DNA of 64,000 bases from Prorocentrum cordatum (GCA_963575745.1 CAUYUJ010020182.1:136424-200423); one strand, 5' to 3'. Positions 1 to 12,644 are shown, counted from the stretch's first letter. The notes: generated by a model from the letters alone, not told the origin. Program-made: numbers and translations.

Positions 1-822
1 CCCAGACGGCCTCCGAGGCACCCCTGACGAGGCCACAGAGGGCCCTAATGGGGCTCCACAAGGGAGCAAAGAGCTGGGGGGCACCTGTTGGGCCAGGGGG
101 CACTTCTTGGCAACACCCGACCGCTTCCCTCGGCCGCGCGGGGCGGGGGCGGGGGGTCGCGGGCTGCTCGGCAGCGCCCCCACGGGGCGCCCCGCCCGCA
201 GGGGGCCGACCTGGCCTGCCACGGCCCTGACAGTGCGCCCTGCTCCTGCGGGTCGGCTCGGCCCCTCCCGAGGAGGGCGGCGGCGGCCCCCCCCCCTCCC
301 CCCCCCCCCGTCAACAAAAGATCGGCGGCGAGCGAGAGGGGGAAGTGACTGTGTCCTCCTCCTCCTCCTCCAACTCATCCTCCTCCTCCTCCTCCTCTTC
401 TCTCCTCTCTCCTCTCTCTTCTCTCCTCATTCTCCTCCTCCAACTCCACCTCAGAAGGCGGCGGCTGCTTCTCAGGAGCACTCGCGCCTCCTGAGGAGCT
501 TCCTACGTGCTCGGAGGGGGAAACTTGGGGAAAACCAGAAAACATGTCAGTAGTCTGGGGGACTTCCGAGCCCTCTGAAAAGGCCCGCCCCTTCTCACGC
601 CCCCCCCTCCCCTGGGCTCGCCGCCGATCCTCGTCGTGCGTCGTGATTCTGCGGGTGGATGGCGCCTCGTCCGACGAGTGCGACGGCGCGCCCGCGCCCC
701 CGCCCTCTCCCCCCCCGAAGAGCCCACCGAGAGGCCGCCGCGGGCGCCGCGGCGAAGGGCGCGGCCGACGGGGAGGACGAGGCGGGCCGTGCGCCGCCAG
801 GGCCGCTGGGCGACTTGCAAGC
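1..822. other. GC-rich noncoding stretch with CT tract
   Basis: No gene is supported. Open frames exist on both strands but their products are Pro/Arg/Gly-rich with no recognisable domain, as expected of GC-rich DNA. A pyrimidine tract of CTC and CTCT repeats occupies roughly 348-450. Confidence 0.5.
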
Positions 823-1289
823 AAGCAGCGGCGAAGCGTCCGGGCTCGCTTACAGTGGAGTCGGGCCTGTCCTCCTACAGGGGGGTTTTGGAAGAAACAC
901 AAGCATGGTCAAACATATTCGAAGATCGTCAAAAATGCTCAACAAACATCCCCCCCAGCTATGATTTGACTATTTTGGAGTGTTCCTCCTGTAGAGGGAC
1001 AGGCCCGACTCAAGCTTATAGGCCAGCCACAGAATGCTGTAAGAGCCCTTGTATTGTGGTCTGCACGAAAAGTTATCAGGGCATTCGCGGCGGAGGCTGG
1101 CTGGTTTCAGGGCATGGGCTTGCTATGTGATGAGAGCTGTGTGTTCGTTTTTAGACGACTCTTTGATTCTAGCCCTCGTGGTAGTCCTATTCGAATGCCG
1201 CTCCTGGTAGGCCTATCTGAATACCACCGTGGTTTTAGACCACTCGTGGTAGGCCTATCCGAATACCAGGACGGTCCGTCCCTGCTCCA
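823..1289 (+). mobile_element. Family G inverted-repeat element, enlarged copy
   Basis: The left end (AAGCAGCGGCGAAGCGTCC, 823-841) and the right end (GACGGTCCGTCCCTGCTC, about 1271-1288) match the termini of the elements at 10723, 13190 and 58165. Inside lie a separate foldback (853-1012) and three direct copies of a ~22-bp end sequence, GTGGTAGGCCTATCCGAAT with variants (about 1178-1199, 1204-1225, 1245-1267). The other copies have that end once. I read it as an old copy that gained a nested insertion and end duplications. Confidence 0.45.
853..1012. mobile_element. Small foldback element (family K), copy 1
   Basis: A ~24-bp inverted repeat, GAGTCGGGCCTGTCC then CTCCTACAGG at the left and its near-exact complement at the right (988-1012), encloses about 110 bp of AT-richer DNA. 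There is no coding capacity. The same terminal sequence occurs at 31513-31824, so it is a dispersed MITE-like family rather than a chance hairpin. Confidence 0.5.
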
Positions 1290-2353
1290 TACACGCAGAA
1301 TCTAAAGGGGAATTGACCCCAGCACATTGGATTAAATCGGGGTTTCTCGTCGCTTCCGCTCAGTTTTCGGCTGTGTTCCTCGGCTCTTGGAAGCTTCCGT
1401 GCTTCGGGATGCTCCCCAGCAGGTGATACCCCGAAAACCAAACATTATCGCGTCGTGAAGCGATCTTGCTCCCAAGGGTTTTCGCCAGACCTCGTGACTG
1501 GCCAGAAACGATCCAGGATCAAAACCCGGGGGAAAGGGTCGTGACTTCTGTTCAGCAGCTACAAACGGTGTGGTTTTGCCGTGGTGCGGTTTGCGATCGA
1601 GTCAATGCACCCCTTCCGCACCACCATCCTTTCGCCCTGTCTGTTCCTTTGCCTTGCGCGCGCTGCTTGATGAACTGACTGCTGCTGCTTCCGCAGCTAT
1701 ACCACTGTGGCTTTCGGGAAAAAAAAAAAGGAGCGAGCCTGCGGCGCGCGCGCGTGCGTCGGCCGGCGGACCGGCCTCCTCCCTTCAGTGGTACTTTTAC
1801 TGTATGCTTGACGGCATGATCCCTTTTTCCGCATGTCATTGGCGGAGCCCACTGACCATGATACACTATCGGAACATATTGCAGGGATTATGAAGAGACT
1901 GATCTGCGTCGTTGGGGAATGGAGGGCACCACTTTACCCACCGACACGTTTTTCCGGGGCGCGGCGGAGAACACTGGCTGGAAGTCCTTTAGCGCCCCTC
2001 TCAGGGCGCGGGCCGCAGACCACACCCCTCGCAGTCGCCGCAACGCCGCCGCCGTCGTCGCCGCGGGCGCCGTCGGCCCCCATGGGGCCCCCGACGGGCC
2101 GCGGGACCTTCGAAAACGATTCAGGCACGAGGCAGGTTTCCAGTTCGGACGCGCTGCAGCGGCGAGCAAGACATGTATACTCTCTTCGAGTGAGCTGGCG
2201 GTGTCGCCCGGGCCGTGGCGTCGCGTGGCATGGCCTTCTCACCCCCACTCGTGGTAGCGTCCATCAGTACAATCACAGTCTGTGAAACTATTGTTGCTTC
2301 CGCGCCGTCGTAACAAAACAACATTGTCCGGGGTTCCATTCTACGCCGCCTAT
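1290..2353. other. No recognisable gene
   Basis: Mixed-composition DNA with an A10 run near 1720 and GC-rich stretches near 1740 and 2040. I see no domain-like protein, RNA gene or structured repeat. Confidence 0.4.
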
Positions 2354-2538
2354 AGATGGGGTCGGATGGTGTCGGGGGATCGCGCCGCATCGCCGATGTG
2401 TCGCCGATGCGTCGGCGATGCTGCTCGACGCGGAGCCTGATTTTCTCCGCGCGGGCGTCGCCAGTGCATCGCCGGCGCATCGTCGGTGCATCGCCGTTGC
2501 ATCGCCGATGCGGCGCGATTTTTCGACCCCATTTGGGA
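2354..2538. repeat. CGCCGATG inverted-repeat element, copy 1
   Basis: The ends are inverted copies: ATGGGGTCGG ... GATCGCGCCGCATCGCCGAT at the left and ATCGCCGATGCGGCGCGA ... CGACCCCATTTGGGAGG at the right. The interior is built from ATCGCCGATGC-type octamers plus a conserved block around CGGAGCCTGATTTTCTCCGC. Related copies are at 16230, 58590 and 61080. Confidence 0.6.
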
Positions 2539-4099
2539 GGCCTCGATCCACGCAGCGAAAAAAATCGAGCGCTGGATGTCTGGGCATGCGTCCGTCGTTC
2601 CTGGCTGTCGCCCGTCGCTCATGCGCCGGTCGTGCTGTCGTCGGTGGTCTTTGCCACGGGGTCCCTGTTGCGCTGGCGGAGCAGAGTGGTATTCGGCGTC
2701 AGGGGATGGGGAAAGGAGATCGGGCGGCGCCAGGACGAGGACTCAGTCGGAGGACGATCCAAAAATAATCAAAAAATAGTCCAGAGAGGTGTTTTCTATG
2801 TTTTTTGCTGGTGTTGCTGATTTGTTGTTGAATATTGTTCAAACATTTGTTGTACATTCTCGACATAAGACGCGGATGAATCTGCTTCAGAGCGTTACAC
2901 AACGCTCTCGGAAAACTCCGGAACACTCTGAAAGGGCCGCGGCGCCCGAGGTTTTCCCCCGATGTTCGTTTCATTTCGGTTTCGTCTTAGGAAGAAAAGG
3001 GGAGAAAGGGGGAAGAAGACACGAGGAGGAGGCGGGACCCCAGGGCGGCGAGCGGGGCGGTATTGGGCGGGCTGCCGTCAGGCGGGCAGCATCACCCGAA
3101 ATGGTCTTTGTTGCGCCAGCGACAGCGCGGCAGCATCGCCGCCCTCGCGCGTGCGCCGCCAGAGTATGTCCATATCCACTGCCGCGGGATCGTGCCCTGG
3201 GGTCTCGGGGGGCCGTAGATGTGGACAGCTGCCCGCCCACGCGGGCGCGGCCCGCGACAGCGCGCTCGCTGTCCCGGGCCGCCCCCGCCAGCAGCTGCCG
3301 CGCTGCCCCCCCCCCAATGCACCCGCGCCTGCCGCACCCCCCGCTGCCGCCGCCAGCAGCCGCCAACAGCCGCCCTCGACGCGCCCGCGCCTGCCACGCC
3401 CGCGTCCGGCCCGACGACCGCCGTTGTGCGACAGCCCCCGCCGCGGCTCCCCGCCATTTGCCTGTTTTTTCTGCCTGCTGGCTGCTGTCGCGGCTCCCGT
3501 CCCTCGCCTCGCCCCCTCCCCTGCGCCCAGCCCGGCGCCTTGACTCGCAGGGCACGGGCCGGTCGTTGAGAGGAAATGTTTCGGAATGCCCACGTCCGAA
3601 TCTATTTCGGCGCCTTCCTACTTCAAGGGTCGAGTGGTGTTCCTTTTTCCTTTCTCTTGGGGGGCGGCGGAATCCCAATCTACTTCCAACGCTTTTCTAC
3701 TTCATGTTTCTATTGTCTTCTTCTTCTGACCGAAGGGTACTGATGGGGAGTCCGGAGTTTGCCGCAGCAGGCCCAGAAGTGGCTTTACTGACCTGTCGTT
3801 GGGGGACGCTCCTTGTCCTCCTCCTCCTCCTTCTCCTCCAGGCGTCAAGCGGCACCGCCCGCCCCTATGTTTACACGCCCCACTCTCCCAGTCTTCCTAT
3901 TCTTATTCTCCGCGCCATGTCTCCCAGTTGAGATTGAGGAGCCCCTCGCCGTCACGCGCCGAGGGATGGTGGAACATCGCAGCCTTAATATTCTCACACA
4001 CGACGTCAGATGTCTCCAGCCAGGCCGTCACTCAGAAGCTTCTTTCGCACATGCCAGCACGTACATCACCTTCTCGACAGGAATCCGGACACGCATGAA
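2539..4099. other. No recognisable gene
   Basis: 2760-2900 is AT-richer; 3000-3560 is extremely GC-rich and open in several frames on both strands with Pro/Arg/Ala-rich products; 3812-3840 is a short CTC tract. Nothing resembles a protein family. Confidence 0.4.
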
Positions 4100-4376
4100 G
4101 CTACCGAAATTTGTTGGAACAGCATCGCAGACACGGATTTCCACATTCTAAATTCGGGGTACAGTCGAGGTGCAATTTCGAATGGTCACGCAGGAGTGCA
4201 GATTCGACCGAGGAAGGACATCTTCTGGACCTGCCACATCGCCGCAGATGTCTCGCCACCTTCTGTATTGCAAGGGCGAGGCGGGGCCGTCCTCCTACGA
4301 TCAGGCCGCTTTCACTTGCTCGCCACAGTTGTCTAGATTCCATTTCGCCGTCGGCAAATATACACAAGAGCGTGCA

Positions 4377-5108
4377 TCAGAAGAACGTCGATTCGTTGAC
4401 CAAGTAGGCGACTGGCATATCTAGTGAACCGCCAACCCGATGTTCGACTGTCTTCAGCGGGGACTTGCACGATAATACTGTCGTGCCACCCGCTGAACAC
4501 ATCACCGACGAATGCGACCCTATAGGACCATTTTTCCGCGTCCTGAGAACGATTGTATGAAGGAGATGAAAGTTTACCTTGAGCAGTTCGGGCGCTGTCT
4601 CATTCACACTTTCGTAGGCGGTGAGGACACATATCTGGGGAAATTGAGAAGTACGCGTGTTGAGTATATTGGGGCTCCCAGCACTTGGCTCTCTTCTGTT
4701 ACCCAATGCAGATTCCTCCAGAGGCTTGGTAGACGCCTCGGAATGGTCCCCGCGGTCCGCATATGGGGCAACTGGCCCCTGCAGGTCTCGGTTAAGTACC
4801 TCCTCAGCTTCCCTACGACGCCCTCTGCGAAGGGTGAGTCTTGGGATACCGATCGGTTGGTAGATGGAGTTGAGCACTGCGTCTGGCGTGATAGATTTCT
4901 CGTTGAGATTGAGGTCATATCCTTCCGCGCCTTCCCCACCTGGTCCAAACTCGAAGGCAAGGCCACCCCCGACAGAGCCTGGGAGCTGTTTGTAAGGGAC
5001 GTTCGAGGCATCGCACCGGTATGATGTGCGTAACAAACCGAAGCTGACGTCGATTGCCACCAACAACGCGAGCGCACCTAACAAACCGAAGCTGACGTCG
5101 AGTCCCAA
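4377..5108 (-). pseudogene. Possible decayed Copia-like Pol remnant
   Basis: This 243-codon minus-strand frame contains SHSSVMCSAGG followed by a KTVEH block. That loosely resembles the linker between reverse transcriptase and RNase H in Copia-type elements, where SHSG, a GG pair and a K-rich segment precede STEAE. A DVSFGLL block, similar to the DASFG motif of the same region, appears twice near the 5' end (5030-5105 in a short direct repeat). No catalytic YxDD or STEAE remains. The plus strand is also open (4512-5024), so the strand choice is uncertain. Treat as a weak lead, not an identification. Confidence 0.22.
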
Positions 5109-6560
5109 CGAGCCGTACTATAACGACGATGCGAGCTTAGAGAACAACTTCGCGCTCTACTTCTAGTCCTGATTGCCGACGGTGCACACTTCCAGGAGGT
5201 CGCTCATGTGCGATCTCATTTGTTCATGGTGCCAAGCCAGATCAAGCAGCGCCGAGATGTGGATAGGGGTCCACGCATGGGAACGCTAGCAGGCCAGATA
5301 TGGGACGCCTGGAAGGCGCCCAGGTGGTCGTTGGTCCATCGACTGCGCAGAAGGCTCGCATGCACGACAGTTGGACCAGGACGCCGCTTCGTCAGTCTGC
5401 CGATCAGCATGCGACCGACGATCCAGATGCGGGCCGGCTTTCTCGCACAGCGAGGCCCATTCGGAGGCCAATCAGCATCGCTAGTTGCTTTGCCTTCCTT
5501 GCCGGAGGATCGGTCTGAGGATGGCCTGGGACTTGGGTTTCATGGGCCTGGTTTGAAGGGTGAGGCGAAGCATGGCCTGAACGGAAATGCTCGTCACTGC
5601 TTAAGATGACCCGCGGAAGATTCGCCGCCCATGGGGCTACCTGTGGAAACAGGTCGCGCGGTCCCCCCCCCCTTCCTAGACGCTCCAAGCGCACAGATCA
5701 ACCAGATGAGTTCACTGCGCCGCTCTACGTCATGGCCTGGTTTCCTCGTCGAGTCCGAGGTTTCCTTTGGGGCGTCCGAGGAGGGGCCCGCCCGCCGCTT
5801 GACTGGCGCCGCTCTTGGGGGCGCAGCGCGACCTCGCCTGGCCGTCGCCCCATTCCCCTCGCTCGCCGCGCGCGCCCGCGCGCGTCGCACTGCGCGGCGC
5901 TCTACGATCAGGCCGACATTCCTGCGAGTATTAGCGCTGTGTTACTGGATGAAGCTGATTGCCATCACGCGCGTCCAAATGATATCTGCTTCAGACACTG
6001 CTGCAGTAATCATCGTCGTATTATCACGTTGGATTGTTCCGATGGTGCGGGGCACAATCAAATCCAAGAGGGAGTCTTGCAAGGCCGCCAGTCAGGCCCC
6101 GCCATGTATTTTCGCAGTTTCGACCGCGTGGCGCCCATGCCATGGGTTGCAGAGCGACGAGCTCAGCCCGCAGGTCGCGATCTTACGTGCAACGGCCAGA
6201 TGAGTTAGATTCCTGGTGAAGATTGATTTATTACGGTTTACTCTGGCCACGCTGCTCATAAGGTCGCAGCCCCCGCAGCCTCGGCGATGGCCGACCAGGC
6301 CTGCGCAGCCGCCGCCGGCATCTCTCGCCATCTCGCTCGCTCGCGGGCGGCGTCCTGAACTGCGGCGGGCAGGTCGCGGCGCCCCGCATTGTGGGCGCAG
6401 GCGCCGATGGCAAACCTTTGTCTGTAATTAGCTCCGCGCGCGCTCTCTCTGGGCGGGCGCGCGCGCCAAGTATGCCGGCGCGCAATATCATGGCGCGGAA
6501 GCCACAGCGCAACAAAGATTTGCCGTGTGCGAGAGCATGAGGGGCGCGTAGCACGCGACA
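5109..6560. other. No recognisable gene
   Basis: Several open frames of 60-200 codons overlap on both strands with no domain-like content. Composition becomes strongly GC-rich from 5640 onward. Confidence 0.35.
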
Positions 6561-6566
6561 GGCTGG

Positions 6567-8526
6567 TTGTGGCATGTTAAGCAAGTGCCCTTACGCATCC
6601 AGCTCCTCTTTCCAGGCGCGGGCGCAGCTTGCTGGGCCCAGTGGCCTCGGGGCCATCATTCCGCTGGCCGGCGACCTCGAGCTCATCGACGGCCTACTCT
6701 CGCAGTGCGGCCAGGTCCTCTTGAGAGGCGCAACAGCGTCCAAGACCCCGCGGGCCGACGGCAGTTTGAAGCGCGCGCCCCACCTGGCAGCGCGCGCGCG
6801 GGCCAAGCTCGGACCAGCGCCCTCGCAGCTCGAGTTTCTCATGCGTCGTCTGCATTGGCCCGAGGAGGCGGCCGCCCACCGCTCCAGGCATTGACAGCTG
6901 CTCGCAGCACTTTTCGGCGAGATGCGCGACGAGAGGCGCCGCGCAGTCGCAGGTGGACTGCTTGCCAGAGACGACGATGAGCGCGCGCGCGGGCACCCCC
7001 GGGCCTTTCAAGTCCCCAATGATATGAAGACGATGCATCGAACTGAGGGCCCCGAACTCGCCGCGTTGGGGCGCGTGCGCCTCGAGGTATCCGCCGACGA
7101 ATTCAACCTGATGTTCTCCGAGTTCAACTTTGCCAAATTCCGCAATCAGCGAGGCGGGCAGGGGTCCGGCAGAGGAAGGTGGTGGAGGAGGTGCGCCTGG
7201 GGGTTCTGGACGCCCCGACCCCCCGCGCCCCCTCCTCGAGTTTGGCGCGACACGGAAACAAAAGCTGACGGCTCGGAATTTGGATCGGAGTTGCATGATC
7301 AACAAGGGCGGCACGCGCGCGTGCGGTTCAGCACGGAAAGCAGTCACGGACATCGGGCTCTGTCTCATTTTCTCACCGCCACCAGCCGACGCCCATGGCG
7401 CATGAGCGCGGATTCGACCGTCGATTTTTCGGCAGCATGTTCTCATATTATTATTCAGGCGACGTTGCCAGTGCGATCGCAGTCCGGTACATCATGAAGT
7501 GATTATTGCCTTGGCTTTGGGGTGTCTCGCGGCTCGCCCGCCGCTCGCGGTTCCTCAGCAGCATATTCGCGCGCGCGTTGACCTCTCAGCCACCGCGTCC
7601 GACATTCTCGCTGGCTGCCTCTGATGGCGCGGGCGCCGGCCGCCGGCCAGAGCGAGATGGGCGAGGCGAAGAAGCGCCTTGCTGAACTCACCGATGAGAA
7701 ATAGACCGCTGGAGGCAGCGGCAAGTCGCGCGAGCGCGCGCCTGGGCATCGATGGCAGATGGCAGGCCCCATCCGACCCAACGGCCATCGATGATGATGC
7801 CGACTCGGAGGACGAGACAGCCGTGGAGGCGATGGAAGGCCCCTTTCTGCACGCGCCTCATGTCGGAAGAGCACCAGCTCAATCCCACGGGCCATGGCTT
7901 GGAACCACTCATCCTCCAGGTCGGGCTTGCAGCTCCCGAAACAGAAGGCGCCCAGGAGGTCTCAGGCGGAACCCGCGCCTAGTCGAGCATCTGAAGTCGC
8001 TAGAGGCCCTCATTCTTCAGCTGGGAGCGCCGCCGATGCCCGTCGCGCGCGAGACGCTCCGACATTGACGGGCGAAGACCGCGTTCGCGAGGGAAGGCGC
8101 GACGCCTCTCGTTCGCCGCATTTTTTTCGCCAGCGCGTATGTTCAGAACCAGTCAGGCCCAGGGATTTCGATGAACTCGATGCTCGCATCCCTGTTCTCG
8201 GCCATGGGCAGCGCTCCGAAGTTGGGGCCAACCCCGAGGACTACCCGAGAGAGGCGCTTCCATAATTCGCTCTAGACGATGCCCAAAAGAGGCCGCCACA
8301 GGAAGGGCCAATGACCCCAGATCCCAACCCTCCCCCGTCGATGCCCCCTCCTCCGGCTCCCTCGAATCCTCCGAGTAGGCCGCCGTCGGCCTTTTTGGGA
8401 TCTGTCTTGGAGCGCGGTCGGGTGCAATTCCAGGGAGAGCGGGGCCCAAGGGTGCGCCCCAAAGGCCCCAGCCGAAACAAAGCTCGAAGCAAAGGCAAAG
8501 GCACTGCCAACTCGAATGGGAAGTAG
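6567..8526 (+). pseudogene. Possible decayed coding tract, unknown family
   Basis: Several overlapping plus-strand frames look protein-like in pieces: an acidic stretch DDDADSEDETAVEAMEG near 7790-7840, and a C-terminal tail rich in Pro then Lys/Gly (8311-8526, ending GKGTANSNGK before TAG). Basic Gly/Lys tails of this kind are common at the ends of dinoflagellate LINE ORFs, so this may be a much-shifted LINE fragment, but I cannot align a domain. The minus strand carries a rival 250-codon frame at 6694-7446. Function unknown. Confidence 0.2.
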
Positions 8527-9741
8527 GTCTCTCAGCTGTGATACTTGTACCGCGAGGATTCTGAAAAGGGCCCTTTCGCCTCGTCGATTGTCATGGGGGC
8601 TAGCTGTACCTATCTGTACCCCCCCTTGAATCTTTCACGGCCAGGCTGGCCGACCTCTCCTCTGTCTGTCTTGCTGCCGCCGCTTCCCCGCTGCCGCTGT
8701 GCCCCTCTCGTCCTCTGTGCGTCTTCAAGAAAACGTCTGCACGTGCAGGCCGCTCGACCATGCGCTGCAATCAGGGAGTCCCCATGCTGATTGCTGGAGG
8801 AGGGGCTCCCCTAGAGTTTTGACATCGGCGGGAGCACGGTGCCTCGCGAACGCCTTGCGGCCACCGACCTCATCGGGTCATTCGAGACGCGGCCATGCGC
8901 AGTTAGCGAGCGAGTGAGCCAGCCTCCTCCTCCTCTTCCTTGTCCTCGTCATCCTCCTTCTCCTCCTCCTCCTCCTCATATTTCTCCTCCTTGTCCTCCT
9001 CATCCTCCCCCATATCTCCGAGGTCCAGGAGGCTGCTCCATATCAACCCAAGACGGCGGCAAAGCAAAACAGGCTCATTGTCAGAACTCACGCACGACCG
9101 TGTCTTGTTGGTTCCTGGTTCGACCGCGGTCCAGTGCAGGCGCTGTTTGGCCGTGGCCAGGACCCCATCCACTGCCGAAACTTTGTCGAAGACGCTAAAA
9201 AACGATCCGCCCCCATGTTCCAGACCCTGGCCCAGGCTGTTCAGCAAATGGGGTGGCGTGCTCGTGCCTCTGGGGGCAGGGGAGGTCCTTTTGCTGCTGG
9301 TGCCGACACAGCGGTGGATGTGGTTGGGCTCTTTTTCGGATGCGATTGCCACAGAGTAGTGCATCGTAGAGGCCACTTGCTTGTTGTAGCCTCTACGGGG
9401 CTCGGGTTGCGGCTGGCTCCCCGAGTTTCGACCACCTGCCTTTTTGAGGTGTTCCCTCCACCGAGCTGGCGTGCTTGCGGCTCGTTGCTTGCGCGTTTTG
9501 TGCTGCATCCTGCGCCCCCCTCGTCCTCGTCCTCGCCTCTGCACTGCAGCGCCGTGGCACTGCACGCGCTGGCCCGCGAACGTGGCCGGGAGCGGCCAGC
9601 GGAGGCTTGTGCCCCCTGCGGTCCGGGTCGGGGGTTGCGGCCCGCAGGCTGGACGGGAGCTCGAGCACGATGGAGGCCAGACAGGGGTTCCGCCCCACTG
9701 CGGGCCACAGCTTCTGCTGGATGGAGAGCGGTGCGCATCTG
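8527..9741. other. No recognisable gene; CTC microsatellite
   Basis: 8923-9010 is an imperfect CTC/TCC tract. On the minus strand it reads as a Glu/Asp run at the end of a long frame (8903-10210) that also includes the minisatellite to its right. I treat that frame as repeat-driven. Confidence 0.4.
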
Positions 9742-10031
9742 AGTCCGGGGAGCCCGGGGAGCCCCGGGAGCCCGGGGAGTCCGGGGAGCCCGGGGAGTCC
9801 GGGGAGTCCGGGGAGCCCGGGGAGTCCGGGGAGTCCGGGGAGTGTGGGGAGCCCGGGGAGTCCGGGGAGTCCGGGGAGTCCGGGGAGCCCGGGGAGTCCG
9901 GGGAGCCCGGGGAGTCCGGGGAGTCCGGGGAGCCCCGGGAGTCTGGGGAGCCTTGGGAGTCCGGGGAGTCCAGGGAACCCGGGGAGTCCGGGGAGTCCCG
10001 GGAGTCCGGGAAGCCCGGGGAGTCCGGGACC
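9742..10031 (+). repeat. 9-bp GGGGAGTCC/GGGGAGCCC minisatellite
   Basis: About 32 tandem 9-bp units. Because 9 is a multiple of three and G/C-rich, every frame stays open: + strand reads Gly-Ser-Pro triplets in one frame (within 9475-10197) and Glu-Pro-Gly-Glu-Ser-Gly in another; the minus strand reads Gly-Leu-Pro triplets (within 9393-10289). A collagen-like protein is formally encoded on both strands, but no flanking domain supports either. Confidence 0.8.
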
Positions 10032-10722
10032 CAGATGCGCACCATACTGGCCGGATGCCACCCGGACGGCCCAGCGGGGGGAGGCGGTGCCTGTGCCAGC
10101 CAGGCTGACCGCACCCTTGTCCAGCGCAGCGTCCGTCGGGGCAGAAGGGTTGGAGGGTCGACAGGCTGGGCTGTCCAGAAGCTGCGCGGGAGGCTGACGT
10201 TCACGAGCACGGAGCTGGAGAAGGCTGCCTGCCCCGCGAGGGAGGTTGGTGTCAGCGAACACGTGGCTTGGGTCGCCCGGGGAATCCATCAGGCGGCTCG
10301 GGCGGCCTTCCCTTCCGAAGAGTTCAGGGTTCGTACTCCTTGCATGTCACCATACACGCTGGAGCTTCGACTCTGGCGCAGGTCGGCCCAGAGGACGTTC
10401 AACATGCAAATGTTGGCCAATGCGGCCTTCTGGGGAAAGGTCCTGCTTCCTCCCTTTTACATCCCCCCTCCCTCCTCGTCCCCCCTCCCTCCTCCGTCCG
10501 TCTTCCTGCCTCCCTCCCTCCTCCTGCCGCTTCCCTCTTCCGCCTCCCGTTGCTGTCACACCGCAAGGACATCCCCGACATCGGAGAGAATTTTGAGGAC
10601 GTCAGCAAGCAGTGAGAGCGCCGGGCGCCGCCTTTGGTTCCAGCCGGCGCCACCCCGCACGAGGAGGGGGGCGAGGAGAGACAAGCGGAGGAGAGAACGA
10701 TCGAAGATCACAAAAGGGAGCC

Positions 10723-10920
10723 AAGCAGTGGCGAAGTGCCCCGACCTGCCTATAGGTCCATCAAAGAATTTTATACTGATCATTCGGGATGTGCACGAGA
10801 TGTGATTCGAGCATTTCTGGCTGAGGTCTTGAGGCCGTCTTGTTGTACTACATCGGGGCTGTGCTCTGAGAACATGTCGTGGTGGGCCTATACGAATGCC
10901 GGGATGGACGGTCCGTATTC
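10723..10920 (+). mobile_element. Family G inverted-repeat element, copy 2
   Basis: Starts AAGCAGTGGCGAAGTGCC and ends GCCTATACGAATGCCGGGA then TGGACGGTCCGT. Left and right ends are imperfect inverted repeats around CCTATAG. The interior keeps one CTGAGAACA remnant of the TTCTAAGAAC motifs seen in other copies. Noncoding, ~200 bp, MITE-like. Confidence 0.5.
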
Positions 10921-11122
10921 ACAACATGCATGTTCGCAGGGCCGTGCAGATTTCTCGCGTTGCGCGATGGACCTCCCTTGTCTGCGTCTCCGACGCCTCC
11001 CCTGGCACGTTTCGCCCGCCTGGGGAGATGGTCCAGCGCAGAACCGAGAGGTTTGCGCAGACAAAACGCTCACTCCCCAACCAGCTCTTGCGCTTGTTCT
11101 CATTCTTAGCCCTTTCCTGTCG

Positions 11123-11376
11123 ATGATGATGATGGTGATGATACTGATACTGATACTGATACTGGTACTGATACCGGTGATACTGATCATGATACTGATG
11201 ATGCTGACGATAGTGATGATGATGGTGGTGATGATGATGATGCTACGGTTGATGATGTTGATGAGGAGGTTGATGATGTTGATGATGATGCTTACCATGA
11301 TGCTGTTGCTGATGATGATGATGATGATGATGATGGTGGTGATGGTGGCGATGATGCTGTGTATGATTGATGATGC

Positions 11377-11409
<33 letters not shown>

Positions 11410-11450
11410 CGATGATGACGATGCTGACGACGATGATCATGATGATGTCT
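11123..11450 (+). repeat. GAT trinucleotide microsatellite
   Basis: Imperfect (GAT)n of about 330 bp with ACT, GGT and GCT interruptions. It reads as Met- or Asp-runs on + and Ile/His-runs on -, which explains the 275-codon frame across it. Confidence 0.9.
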
Positions 11451-12225
11451 TCTTCTTTTGAGTTGGCCCACAAGCGCTGTGCGAGTGGGTCGCGACCATC
11501 ACAAATATCAGATAGCAGATCCAGGCAGGACTGACCGACATTGTCTGTGGCATCGCTGGCTAAGCGCTCTCGAGCCTACATGGTAACGGATGTGTGCTGT
11601 AGCCACTCAGAAATGTATTCGACAAAACGATTGCACGGAGAGGGCGCATGACAGACCCGAGAAATTCGCGCAGGCTTGACGTTAATTCCCCAGCCAGTGT
11701 TTGCACGGCAGGATCGTGTCGTGTCCAACCGGGCGTTGGTTCTTGACACCGCGGGCATCGTTCAACCTTGAACGGTCGGCCGTTTCCGAAACGTCAGTCG
11801 GATCCTGAAAACACAGGTCTGGACCTCAACGCTGTCTAGCTGGACTTCGGCTGTGTTTGGTTTTGCGCTTTGGGAGGGAGGTACAGGAAAACAGGTAGAG
11901 CACAAAAAATCAACACGAAAACAACGTCCTTCGAGGGCGCGAAGCTATTCGCGCTTCGCGGTTCGGCTCCGATTTCTCATCTTCCTCTTCTCCCCTGGGA
12001 GGCGGCGCATCAGCGCGAAGCCATTCGCGCTTCGCGCAGCGCGAAGCGCGAAGCTGGGCGCCCTTGGCTTAGGTCCAGCCCTGGTTCAACATCGACCGAT
12101 TCTGGGCCGCAGGCGGCGCTCAACGTCGAACGCCGGTGGCGGGGTCGCCGCCGACCGACACCACGCGGACCTGCCGTACTCGTGCCAGAGCATATGCTTG
12201 CCCCAGTCTGGGGGCTCGCGAGAGC
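11451..12225. other. No recognisable gene
   Basis: Contains short palindromic GCGAAGC/GCTTCGC clusters (about 11938-12056) alternating with ATTCGCGCTTCGCG. No coding evidence. Confidence 0.4.
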
Positions 12226-12432
12226 TCCTCCTCCTCCTCCTCCTCCTCCTCCTCCTCCTCCTCCTCCTCCTCCTCCTCCTCCTCTTCCGCTTCCTCTTCC
12301 TCCGCCTCCTCCTCCTCCTCCGTCTGGGGGCTCCTCCTCCTCCTCCTCCTCTCCTCCTCCTCCTCCCTCGCCTCCTCCTCCTCCTCCTCCTCCTCCTCCT
12401 CCTCCTCCTCCTCCTCCTCCTCCTCCCCCTCC
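12226..12432 (+). repeat. CTC trinucleotide microsatellite
   Basis: Long (CTC)n with CGCCTC and GTCTGGGGG interruptions; the phrase CCGTCTGGGGGCTC recurs on both sides of the second block, suggesting internal duplication. Reads as Ser, Leu or Pro runs on + and Gly, Glu or Arg runs on -. Confidence 0.9.
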
Positions 12433-12644
12433 GTCTGTGGGCTCGGGGTCTCGGCCGATGCCCGCCCGCCGCCGCCTCTCCGCCCGCGGCGTGCGCGGGC
12501 ATGGTCCGCGGGGCGCTCGCCCGGCTACGCCGCGCGCGCCGCCTCCTCGCCGCCCTGTTCGGGGGCGGAAAAGAGGGGAGTGATGACCATCGGGGCCTCC
12601 TCCCTCCTCCCTCCTCGCGGCCCTGTTCGGGGCCCTGTTCGGGG

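Noticed and set aside
4512-5024. 170-codon plus-strand ORF overlapping the Copia-like minus frame
   Set aside because: No recognisable motif. The minus frame has the better, though still weak, match.
9393-10289. Collagen-like Gly-Leu-Pro / Gly-Ser-Pro protein
   Set aside because: Produced equally on both strands by a 9-bp G/C minisatellite; no signal peptide or globular domain adjoins it.
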